From NCBI GenBank assembly GCA_017538775.1, contig JAFYIF010000144.1, forward strand, positions 1 through 13,069: 13,069 bases of DNA. The letters run 5' to 3'. The notes below the pieces were generated by a model. The model was not told the DNA's origin. It saw only the letters and a list, made by a program, of their open reading frames with translations, and did not search any database. This document shows, one piece after another, positions 6,447-13,069 of this stretch. Source of the DNA: Oscillospiraceae bacterium (GTDB lineage: Bacteria > Bacillota > Clostridia > Oscillospirales > Oscillospiraceae). Numbering within the stretch: position 1 is the stretch's first letter; each line of letters starts with the position of its first letter. Made by a program: the position numbers and the translations under genes.

Positions 6447-7652
6447 ATGAAACGAACCGTTACTTTGCTGCTGACTGCTGTGATATTGCTCTTTGCCGCC
6501 TCCCATCTGACGGCCTCCGCCATGGGACAGCAGTACTATGTCAACGAGGGCTACGCCCTCTCCGGGGCCCTGGGCGAAGCCTACGCCGTGGACGGGAACG
6601 GGAGCGTCGGAAAACTGGGTTCCGGCTGGCTCTACGCCCTCACCGGAGACGGACTCCGCCAGGTGGACGCCCGGGAGTACAACGGCGGCGGCGGCCTGGT
6701 CTCCCTGGGGGGCACCGTCCGCATCCTCTCCACCCGGGTCCGGGTGGGCATCTCCTTCAAGTTCGGCGGGGACAGCACCGTGTACAGCGTCACGCTCCAG
6801 AACGTGCAGGGCCGCGGCTTCTCCTTCGGCTATTTCAGCGGGGGCCGGATCTTCGTCCCCTACCGGGACACCGACGGCGCGCAGGTCACCACGGACCGGA
6901 CCTCCATCACCCTGAAACCGCTGGGGGCCACGGAGATCGGCGTCTATGTGGACGGCAGCAACAAGCCCCTCTTCACCGCCGCTTTCAGCGGGGCCAACGA
7001 CTACCTGGCCATCCACCCCCTGCCCGCCTGGTCGGGCCAGGTGACCCGGACAAGCTACAACGGCCATGTCTACTGCGGCGACTTCGGCGTGGCCGACTTG
7101 GGCAACGAGAAGCTGACCGTCATCAACATCCTGGACATTGAGCGCTACACCGTGGGCGTGGTGGCCGCCGAGATGAGCTCCGCCTTCCCGCTGGAGGCCC
7201 TGAAAGCCCAGGCGGTCTGCGCCAGAAGCTACGCCATGTATCATATGCTCTACAGCACCTCCTATTACGGCCAGGGCTTCGACCTGAGCAACGACACCAA
7301 CAGCCAGGCCTATCTGGGGGACACGGAGAACTCCCTGGTGAACACTGCGGTCTCCACCACGGCCAACCAGTACCTCAGCTACAACGGCAGCGTGGCCAAC
7401 GCCATGTACGCCGCCGCCGACGGGGGCATGACCCTGAACAGCGAAAACGTCACCGGCACCTATGTGCCCTACCTCCGGGGCGTCTACGACCCCTATGAGG
7501 GCGCGGTCTGGAACAAGGGGGCCTACGGCCACCGGCTGGGCATGAGCCAGTGGGGGGCCTGGGCCATGGCCGAGCGCTACGGGAAAAACTACAAGGACAT
7601 TCTGGGCTTTTATTACACCGGCGCGGGCCTGAGCTACGGCGCGCTGGGCTGA
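6447..7652 (+). CDS. Secreted SpoIID/LytB-domain protein
   Basis: Proteins with this domain act on the cell wall. The founding member, SpoIID, is a peptidoglycan lytic transglycosylase needed for engulfment during sporulation, and LytB is an amidase enhancer. The 401-residue product starts with a signal peptide (basic MKR, hydrophobic core to about 20, Ala-x-Ala site near 23-25). An N-terminal segment of about 200 residues without clear motifs follows. The SpoIID domain begins near 224: [16 protein letters not shown] with candidate catalytic E242, then [16 protein letters not shown] (249-264). It closes with the [14 protein letters not shown] block (361-374) and YYTGAGL (389-395). The ATG at 6447 was chosen over a TTG eight codons upstream because CTGGAG (6435-6440) is well spaced and the signal peptide then begins cleanly. 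Whether it is the sporulation protein or a vegetative paralogue cannot be decided here. Confidence 0.88.
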   Translation: MKRTVTLLLTAVILLFAASHLTASAMGQQYYVNEGYALSGALGEAYAVDGNGSVGKLGSGWLYALTGDGLRQVDAREYNGGGGLVSLGGTVRILSTRVRVGISFKFGGDSTVYSVTLQNVQGRGFSFGYFSGGRIFVPYRDTDGAQVTTDRTSITLKPLGATEIGVYVDGSNKPLFTAAFSGANDYLAIHPLPAWSGQVTRTSYNGHVYCGDFGVADLGNEKLTVINILDIERYTVGVVAAEMSSAFPLEALKAQAVCARSYAMYHMLYSTSYYGQGFDLSNDTNSQAYLGDTENSLVNTAVSTTANQYLSYNGSVANAMYAAADGGMTLNSENVTGTYVPYLRGVYDPYEGAVWNKGAYGHRLGMSQWGAWAMAERYGKNYKDILGFYYTGAGLSYGALG

Positions 7653-7665
7653 TGGGACCGTGCAA

Positions 7666-8691
7666 ATGAAGACTTCCGATTTCTATTATGAACTCCCCCC
7701 GGAGCTGATCGCGCAGACCCCCCTCCAGCGCCGGGACGCCTCCCGGCTGCTGGTGCTCAGCCGCGCCGACGGCCACACGGAACACCGGATGTTCCGGGAC
7801 CTGCCGGACTATCTGCGTCCGGGGGACTGCCTGGTGATGAACGACTCCCGGGTCCTGCCCGCCCGTCTGCTGGGGCGGCGGTTGCCCGGCGGCGGCGCGA
7901 GCGAAGTGCTGCTGCTCCGGGATCTGGGGGACGACCGCTGGGAGTGCCTGGTCCGCCCCGGAAAAAAGCTGCGCCCCGGGGCCGTAGTGGACTTCGGCGA
8001 GGGGGCGCTGCGGGCCACGGTGGAGGCGGAGCTGGACGACGGCAAGCGCCTGGTGCGCTTTCAGTATGCGGGCATCTTCCTGGAGGTGCTGGAGCGCCTG
8101 GGCGAGATGCCCCTGCCCCCCTACATCAAAGAAAAGCTGGCCGACCGGGAGCGCTACCAGACCGTCTACTCCCGGGCCCCCGGCTCCGCCGCCGCGCCCA
8201 CGGCGGGGCTGCACTTCACAAACGAGCTGCTGGATGAGATCGCGGCCCGGGGCGTCCGCCTCTGTTATCTGACCCTCCACGTGGGCCTCGGCACCTTCCG
8301 CCCGGTGAAGGAGGAAAACGTGCTGGACCACACGATGCACGCCGAGTTCTGCATGATCCCGGAGGAGACCGCAAGAGTCGTCAACGAGACCCGGCGCGGC
8401 GGTGGCCGCGTCGTGGCCGTGGGTACGACCAGTTGCCGGACCCTGGAGAGCTTCGCCCGGGCCGACGGCACACTGGAGGCGAAAAGCGGCTGGACCGACA
8501 TCTTCATCTACCCCGGCTACCGCTTCCAGTGCATCGACGCCCTGGTGACCAACTTCCACCTGCCGGAGAGCACCCTGATCATGCTGGTCTCCGCCCTGGC
8601 GGGCAGGGAACAGGTCCTGAACGCCTACCGGGAGGCCGTGGAGCGGCGGTATCGGTTTTTCTCCTTTGGGGATGCGATGCTGATCGTTTAA
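7666..8691 (+). CDS. queA: QueA, S-adenosylmethionine:tRNA ribosyltransferase-isomerase
   Basis: QueA transfers and rearranges the ribosyl part of S-adenosylmethionine onto 7-aminomethyl-7-deazaguanine in tRNA, making epoxyqueuosine at position 34. The 341 residues match the family end to end. Landmarks include [10 protein letters not shown] and RDASRLL near the N-terminus, [10 protein letters not shown], the [13 protein letters not shown] block and [11 protein letters not shown]. Further along come [21 protein letters not shown] and the C-terminal [15 protein letters not shown]. Length is normal. A GTG two codons upstream is also open, but the GGGA at 7654-7657 suits the ATG at 7666 better. 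Only 13 bases separate it from the SpoIID-like gene, so cotranscription is likely. The usual partner tgt is not in the window. Confidence 0.95.
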   Translation: MKTSDFYYELPPELIAQTPLQRRDASRLLVLSRADGHTEHRMFRDLPDYLRPGDCLVMNDSRVLPARLLGRRLPGGGASEVLLLRDLGDDRWECLVRPGKKLRPGAVVDFGEGALRATVEAELDDGKRLVRFQYAGIFLEVLERLGEMPLPPYIKEKLADRERYQTVYSRAPGSAAAPTAGLHFTNELLDEIAARGVRLCYLTLHVGLGTFRPVKEENVLDHTMHAEFCMIPEETARVVNETRRGGGRVVAVGTTSCRTLESFARADGTLEAKSGWTDIFIYPGYRFQCIDALVTNFHLPESTLIMLVSALAGREQVLNAYREAVERRYRFFSFGDAMLIV

Positions 8692-9212
8692 CCGTTGCGG
8701 GAAAGAGGCATTCTATCATGCTGCAACCGAAACTGATTCAGGTGGAGCCGGTTTTTCCAATGAAGCTGCGGCTGGCATACGAAACCGGCGAGGTGAAGCT
8801 GTTTGACGTGACCCCCTATGCCACAGGCCCCTGGTATGGGGAACTGCTGGACGAGACTGTTTTCGGACGGTTCAGCTTTTGCCGGGCGGGACGGGAATCG
8901 AATGGAACCACGGACAGGACATCGCGCCCCATGAGCTGTATGAAAACAGCGTGGCGCAGACGGAAGCCTGAACTGCGCAAGAAGCAAGGAAAAGGAGATG
9001 GATGCAATGACGCAGATTTCGGTTTCGGAATTGAAGGCCAACGCGGGGAAGTATGTTTCCATGGTTGGCACAAAGTCGGATAAGGTTGAGGCAGCCAGGG
9101 CACTGTTCGGACTGCTCCATGCATCCATTGATCCCGACGAGGAGCGGGAGGAACGTCTGTACGGGCTATGCTGGAAAGTTTGTGATTTGGGCGGATATCC
9201 TGAGAGAATGAC
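8692..9212. other. Lower-GC accessory patch between queA and the YbaK-like gene
   Basis: Hand counts of four 60-base rows here (8701-8760 and 8941-9120) give 123 of 240 G+C, about 51%, against 46 of 60 (77%) in the row 9301-9360. The patch holds only the broken DUF2442 gene and the deleted antitoxin. Its boundaries coincide with the queA stop and the YbaK-like start. No transposase, direct repeat or attachment site was recognised. It looks like the worn remains of a horizontally acquired small module. Confidence 0.6.
8718..8971 (+). pseudogene. DUF2442-family gene broken by a -1 frameshift
   Basis: The frame opening at 8718 reads like a DUF2442 N-terminus (VEPVFPMKLRLAYETGEVKL, then FDVTPYATGPWYGELLD) up to about base 8879. 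The reading then jumps frame. The same strand one base back continues the family pattern as GGTGIEWNHGQDIAPHELYE and stops at 8969-8971, giving about 84 residues, the usual size. Without the shift, the original frame runs on into arginine-rich nonsense to 9083, across the next gene. A lost base near 8877-8890 (a TTTT run followed by G-rich sequence) explains it, either as true decay or as a sequencing error. DUF2442 proteins are small, of uncertain function, and often found beside DUF4160 in toxin-antitoxin-like pairs. No DUF4160 partner fits in the 26 bases upstream. Confidence 0.72.
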
Positions 9213-9216
9213 ATGA
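9007..9216 (+). CDS. Internally deleted Phd/YefM-family antitoxin remnant
   Basis: The 69-residue product opens with ISVSELKANAGKYVSMV, a textbook Phd/YefM N-terminus, the DNA-binding half of these antitoxins. It closes with GTKSDKVEAARALFGLL and DEEREERL, resembling the C-terminal half of clostridial family members. The segment normally between them, the strand reading roughly 'I-T-K-N-G-K/R-x-V-A-x-L', is absent, so about 15-20 residues appear to have been lost in frame. The last 16 or so residues (from LCWKVCD) look unrelated to the family and may be read-through into former downstream sequence. AAGGAG (8992-8997) is nine bases from the ATG at 9007, whereas the ATG at 8998 would touch it. 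No toxin follows: the stop overlaps the start of the YbaK-like gene. DNA binding without toxin neutralisation is possible, but decay is more likely. Confidence 0.6.
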   Translation: MTQISVSELKANAGKYVSMVGTKSDKVEAARALFGLLHASIDPDEEREERLYGLCWKVCDLGGYPERMT

Positions 9217-9695
9217 AAGACCAAAAAACCAACGTCATGCGCCTGTTGGACCAAAAGCGCATCCCCTACACCCCCCACGCCTACCCCCACGGCGACGGGC
9301 CGGTGGACGGGCCCACGGTGGCGGCGCTGCTGGGGCAGGACCCGGCGCGGGTGTTCAAGACCCTGGTGACCGTGGGGGCCAAAGGCCGCTATTACGTTTT
9401 CGACATCCCGGTGCTGCGGGAGCTGGACCTGAAAAAGGCCGCCCGGGCGGTGGGGGAGAAGTCCGTCGCCATGCTGCGCCTCAGCCAGCTCACGCCCCTG
9501 ACCGGCTACGTCCGGGGCGGCTGCAGCCCCATCGGCATGAAAAAGCAGTTCCCCACGGTCCTGGATCGGAGCGCGCTGGAGCATGAGACCATCTGCGTCA
9601 GCGCCGGAAAGATCGGCGCCCAGGTGGAGCTGGCCCCCGGCGCGCTGCTGGCGCTGGTGGGGGGCAAGGCGGCGGAACTGACTGTACAGGAGTAA
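9213..9695 (+). CDS. ybaK: YbaK/EbsC-family aminoacyl-tRNA deacylase (Cys-tRNA(Pro) deacylase type)
   Basis: YbaK-type proteins hydrolyse cysteine wrongly attached to tRNA(Pro) by prolyl-tRNA synthetase. The 160-residue product has the family length. Its motifs are VFKTLVT with the conserved lysine K49, KKAARAVGEKSVAML, and GYVRGGCSPIGMKK, whose glycine-rich loop lines the active site. The N-terminal VMRLLDQKRIPYTPHAY is also typical. Related ProX and other trans-editing proteins share the fold, but the GCSPIGMKK loop favours the YbaK subgroup. The ribosome site is weak (GAGAGAA just upstream), and the start overlaps the stop of the antitoxin remnant, so translation may be coupled to that residual frame. 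uvrA follows after nine bases. Confidence 0.9.
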   Translation: MKDQKTNVMRLLDQKRIPYTPHAYPHGDGPVDGPTVAALLGQDPARVFKTLVTVGAKGRYYVFDIPVLRELDLKKAARAVGEKSVAMLRLSQLTPLTGYVRGGCSPIGMKKQFPTVLDRSALEHETICVSAGKIGAQVELAPGALLALVGGKAAELTVQE

Positions 9696-9704
9696 AACGA
9701 CACT

Positions 9705-12539
9705 ATGCAAGACAGCATCATCATACGCGGCGCAAGACAGAACAACCTGAAAAACATCGACCTGCGCATCCCCCGGGACAAACTGGTGGTGATGACAGGT
9801 CTCAGCGGCAGCGGCAAATCCTCCCTGGCTTTTGACACGATCTACGCGGAGGGCCAGCGCCGCTATGTGGAGAGCCTGTCCTCCTACGCCCGGCAGTTCC
9901 TGGGCCAGATGGACAAGCCGGACGTGGACAGCATCGACGGCCTGTCCCCGGCCATCTCCATCGACCAGAAGACCACCAGCCGCAACCCCCGCTCCACCGT
10001 GGGCACGGTGACGGAGATCTACGACTATCTCCGGCTGCTCTGGGCCAGGGTGGGGGTGCCCCACTGCCCCAACTGCGGCAAGGAGATTCGCCAGCAGACC
10101 GTGGACCAGATCGTGGACCAGGTGCTGGCCCTGCCCGCCGGGGCGAAGCTCCAGATTTTGGCCCCGGTGGTGCGGGGGAAGAAGGGTGAGCACCAGAAGA
10201 TCCTGGAGGACGCCCGGAAAGCGGGCTACGTCCGCGCCCGGGTGGATGGCACGGTGTACGAGCTCTCCGAGGACATCGCCCTGGAAAAGCGCAAAAAGCA
10301 CAGCATCGAGGTGGTGGTGGACCGCCTGGTGATCAAGCCGGACCTGAACCGCCGCCTGACCGACGCGGTGGAGACCGCCGCGAAGCTGGGCGGGGGCCTG
10401 GTGAACGTCATCGTCCGGGACGGGGAAGGGGAGCGGGAGCTGCGCTTTTCCCAGAACTACGCCTGCGACGACTGCGGCATCTCCATCGAGGAGCTGACCC
10501 CGCGCCTCTTTTCCTTCAACAACCCCTTCGGGGCCTGTCCGGTGTGCAGCGGCCTGGGCATCCAGCGCCGCATCGACCCGGAGCTGGTGATCCCCGACCG
10601 CAGCCGCTCCCTGGCCCAGGGGGCCGTGAACGCCATGGGCTGGAACAACGCGAAAGAGGAGAGCGTCGCCCATATGTATTATACCGCCCTGGGGGAGCGC
10701 TACGGCTTCACGCTGGACACCCCGGTGGCGGACTTCTCCCCGGAGGCGCTGGACGCCCTGCTCTACGGCACGAAGGGGGAGAAACTGCTGATCCGCTACG
10801 CCCGCCGGAACGGCCAGGGTGTCATGTCCCAGCCCTTTGAGGGCATCGTCCGCAACCTGGAGCGCCGCTACAGCGAGACCCAGAGCCAGTGGTCCCGGGA
10901 CGAGCTGGAACAGTGCATGAGCGAGGCCCCCTGTCCCCAGTGCCAGGGCCGCCGCCTGAAAAAAGAGGCCCTGGCGGTCACGGTGGGGGGCATGGACATC
11001 ATGTCCTACACCGACCTGTCCGTGGAGGAGGCCCTGGTCCACCTGGACCGGCTGGAGCTGACGGGCCAGAGGCGCATCATCGCCGCCCAGATTTTGAAAG
11101 AGATCCGCTCCCGCCTGGACTTCCTCCGCAGCGTGGGCCTGCAATACCTGAGCCTCTCCCGGGCCTCCGGCAGCCTCTCCGGCGGCGAGTCCCAGCGCAT
11201 CCGCCTGGCGACCCAGATCGGCAGCAGTCTGATGGGCGTCCTCTACATCCTGGACGAGCCCTCCATCGGGCTGCACCAGCGGGACAACGCCCGGCTGATC
11301 GAGACCCTGAAACGCCTTCGGGACCTGGGCAACAGCCTGATCGTGGTGGAGCACGACACGGACACCATGTACGCCGCGGACCACATCATCGACATCGGCC
11401 CCGGCGCGGGGGTCCACGGCGGGGAGCTGGTGGGGCAGGGGAGCGTGGAAGACATCTGCGCCTCCCCCCGCAGCATCACCGGCGACTATCTCAGCGGCCG
11501 GAAACGCATCCCGGTCCCGGCCCGCCGCCGCCCCCTGACGGGCAAGTGTCTGCGCATCCGGGGGGCGCGGGAGAACAACCTGAAGAACATCGACGTGGAC
11601 ATCCCCCTGGGGGTCTTCACCTGCGTCACCGGGGTCTCCGGCAGCGGGAAGTCCAGTCTCATCAACGAGATCTTTTATAAGACCCTGGCCAGCCGCCTGA
11701 ACCGGGCCAGGACCCGGCCCGGACTGTGCGACGGCGTGGAGGGTCTGGACCAGGTGGACAAGATCATCGCCATCGACCAAAGCCCCATCGGGCGCACCCC
11801 CCGCTCCAACCCTGCCACCTACACCGGGGTGTTCAGCCTGATCCGGGACCTGTTCTCCGAGACCCAGGAGGCCCGGGTCCGGGGCTACGGGCCGGGGCGC
11901 TTCTCCTTCAACGTCCGGGGCGGCCGCTGCGAGGCCTGCTCCGGCGACGGGCTGCTGAAGATCGAGATGCACTTCCTCCCGGATGTCTACGTCCCCTGCG
12001 AGGTCTGCAAGGGTGCCCGCTACAACCGGGAGACGCTGGAAGTGCGCTACAAGGGCAAAAACATCGCCGAAGTCCTGGACATGACGGTGGAGGAGGCCCT
12101 GCGCTTCTTTGAAAACCTCCCCCGCATCCGGGAGAAGATCCAGACCCTCTCCGACGTGGGCCTGGGTTATATCAAGCTGGGCCAGAGTTCCACCAGCCTC
12201 TCCGGGGGCGAGGCCCAGCGGGTCAAGCTGGCCACGGAGCTGAGCCGCCGCAGCACGGGCCGTACGGTCTATGTGCTGGACGAGCCCACCACGGGCCTGC
12301 ACATGGCGGATGTCCACCGCCTGATCGAGGTGCTGGACAAGCTGACCGACACCGGCAACACCGTGGTGGTGATCGAGCACAACCTGGACGTGATCAAGTG
12401 CGCCGACCACCTCATCGACCTGGGCCCCGAGGGAGGCGACAAGGGCGGGCAGCTGGTGTTCACCGGCACGCCGGAGGCCTGCGCCCGCTGTCCGGAGAGC
12501 GCCACAGGGGAGTTTCTGGCGAAGGTTTTGAAGAGTTGA
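9705..12539 (+). CDS. uvrA: UvrA, excinuclease ABC subunit A
   Basis: UvrA is the damage-sensing ATPase of nucleotide excision repair. It dimerises, loads UvrB at lesions and dissociates. The 944 residues are full length and carry two ABC modules. Module one has Walker A GLSGSGKS (32-39), signature LSGGESQR (491-498) and Walker B YILDEPS (514-520). Module two has Walker A GVSGSGKS (643-650), signature LSGGEAQR (832-839) and Walker B VYVLDEP (855-861). Zinc modules are visible at C254/C257/C278/C281 and C742/C745/C765/C768, with additional pairs C121/C124 and C410/C413. A CAGGAG site (9687-9692) overlaps the end of the ybaK-like gene, with a long spacer. uvrB, its frequent neighbour, is not adjacent. 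Confidence 0.97.
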   Translation: MQDSIIIRGARQNNLKNIDLRIPRDKLVVMTGLSGSGKSSLAFDTIYAEGQRRYVESLSSYARQFLGQMDKPDVDSIDGLSPAISIDQKTTSRNPRSTVGTVTEIYDYLRLLWARVGVPHCPNCGKEIRQQTVDQIVDQVLALPAGAKLQILAPVVRGKKGEHQKILEDARKAGYVRARVDGTVYELSEDIALEKRKKHSIEVVVDRLVIKPDLNRRLTDAVETAAKLGGGLVNVIVRDGEGERELRFSQNYACDDCGISIEELTPRLFSFNNPFGACPVCSGLGIQRRIDPELVIPDRSRSLAQGAVNAMGWNNAKEESVAHMYYTALGERYGFTLDTPVADFSPEALDALLYGTKGEKLLIRYARRNGQGVMSQPFEGIVRNLERRYSETQSQWSRDELEQCMSEAPCPQCQGRRLKKEALAVTVGGMDIMSYTDLSVEEALVHLDRLELTGQRRIIAAQILKEIRSRLDFLRSVGLQYLSLSRASGSLSGGESQRIRLATQIGSSLMGVLYILDEPSIGLHQRDNARLIETLKRLRDLGNSLIVVEHDTDTMYAADHIIDIGPGAGVHGGELVGQGSVEDICASPRSITGDYLSGRKRIPVPARRRPLTGKCLRIRGARENNLKNIDVDIPLGVFTCVTGVSGSGKSSLINEIFYKTLASRLNRARTRPGLCDGVEGLDQVDKIIAIDQSPIGRTPRSNPATYTGVFSLIRDLFSETQEARVRGYGPGRFSFNVRGGRCEACSGDGLLKIEMHFLPDVYVPCEVCKGARYNRETLEVRYKGKNIAEVLDMTVEEALRFFENLPRIREKIQTLSDVGLGYIKLGQSSTSLSGGEAQRVKLATELSRRSTGRTVYVLDEPTTGLHMADVHRLIEVLDKLTDTGNTVVVIEHNLDVIKCADHLIDLGPEGGDKGGQLVFTGTPEACARCPESATGEFLAKVLKS

Positions 12540-12547
12540 GGACGCAG

Positions 12548-13069
12548 ATGGAGACAAAAGAGCGGACGGAACTCTCCGGCACGGTCGGCGAGCTCGTCTT
12601 CACCAACGAGGAAAACGGATATACGGTGCTGCGGCTGGAAACAAAGGGGGGCGAGACCGTCACGGTCACCGGCTGTCTGCCCTTCGCCGCGCCGGGGGAG
12701 CGGCTGACGCTCTACGGGAGCTATGTCCAGCACGGGAGCTACGGCCAGCAGTTCCAGGCGGAGTACGCGGAGCGGAAGCTGCCCGTGGGGGCGGAGGCGA
12801 TCTACGAATACCTGGCCAGCCGCGCCGTGAAGGGCGTGGGCCCGGCCACCGCCTCCGTCATCGTCTCCGCCTTCGGGGCGCAGGCGCTGGAGGTCATGGA
12901 GCGCGAGCCGGAAAAGCTGGCGGAGCTGCGGGGCATCAGCCTGAAAAAAGCCCGGGAGATCAGCGAGTCCCTGCACCGGCAGCTGGGGCTGCGGCACCTG
13001 ATGGAGTTCCTCAGCGCCCACGGCATCCAGCCCAAATTCGCCATGCGGCTCTACCGCTCCTACGGCGAC
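12548..13069 (+). CDS. recD2: RecD2-family helicase, N-terminal part only (runs off the window)
   Basis: RecD2 (YrrC-type) is a 5'-3' superfamily 1B DNA helicase of bacteria that lack RecBC, involved in repair and replication fork maintenance. The 174 visible residues contain the N-terminal OB-like domain: GTVGELVFTNEENGYTVLRL (11-30), then GERLTLYGSYVQHGSYGQQF (50-69). A helix-hairpin-helix-like region follows, with RAVKGVGPATASVIV (92-106) and AELRGISLKKAREI (125-138). The helicase motifs lie beyond the window, so integrity cannot be judged. GAGG (12538-12541) overlapping the uvrA stop is six bases before the ATG. The eight-base gap to uvrA suggests one transcript for both repair genes. Confidence 0.9.
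   Translation, partial: METKERTELSGTVGELVFTNEENGYTVLRLETKGGETVTVTGCLPFAAPGERLTLYGSYVQHGSYGQQFQAEYAERKLPVGAEAIYEYLASRAVKGVGPATASVIVSAFGAQALEVMEREPEKLAELRGISLKKAREISESLHRQLGLRHLMEFLSAHGIQPKFAMRLYRSYGD

Noticed and set aside
8871..8890. Programmed -1 frameshift in the DUF2442 gene
   Set aside because: The site (AGC TTT TGC) does not form a classical X-XXY-YYZ slippery heptamer, and I see no convincing stimulatory structure. A simple one-base loss is more economical.
8688..12557. A 1289-residue open frame on the minus strand covering the whole of uvrA
   Set aside because: It is antisense to an unmistakable full-length uvrA and has a low-complexity Gly/Ala/His/Gln/Asp-rich translation. It is open only because the G/C-rich third positions of uvrA avoid stop complements. 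The same applies to the long antisense frames over rnfC-rnfB and the plus-strand frame opposite asd.

Overview
The window is high-GC DNA (rows counted by hand outside one short interval reach about 77% GC), densely packed and with short intergenic gaps. Four features together point to a high-GC member of the Clostridia, most plausibly an Oscillospiraceae-like gut anaerobe. These are the rnfCDGEAB order, the long multi-cluster RnfB, a SpoIID/LytB-family protein, and strong consensus-like promoters. The taxonomic assignment is inference from gene content, not from a marker gene.

Layout. (1) 71-5126, plus strand: a complete six-gene Rnf operon (rnfC, D, G, E, A, B) behind an extended -10 promoter, with ATGA-type overlaps or gaps of 15-16 bases. 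It encodes the membrane ferredoxin:NAD+ oxidoreductase that couples electron flow to ion pumping. (2) 5138-5175: a hairpin flanked by an A-run and a T-run, which can end both the Rnf operon and the convergent asd gene. (3) 5192-6280, minus strand: asd, aspartate-semialdehyde dehydrogenase of the archaeal/fungal-like branch. (4) 6281-6446: a regulatory interval where the asd promoter and the promoter of the next plus-strand gene face each other, so their predicted transcripts overlap at the 5' ends. (5) 6447-7652: a secreted SpoIID/LytB-domain protein, followed closely by queA (7666-8691, queuosine synthesis). (6) 8692-9216: a lower-GC patch (about 51% in 240 bases counted by hand). It holds a frameshifted DUF2442 gene and a Phd/YefM-type antitoxin that seems to have lost its centre; no toxin is visible. 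(7) 9213-12539: a YbaK/EbsC-family aminoacyl-tRNA deacylase and full-length uvrA. (8) 12548 to the window end: the 5' part of recD2.

Most of the window is core metabolism, tRNA modification and DNA repair. I see no convincing undescribed multi-gene system. The best leads are the decayed toxin-antitoxin-like remnant, the face-to-face asd/spoIID-like promoters, and a cysteine-rich C-terminal tail on RnfE. No tRNA, rRNA, CRISPR array or insertion sequence was recognised.
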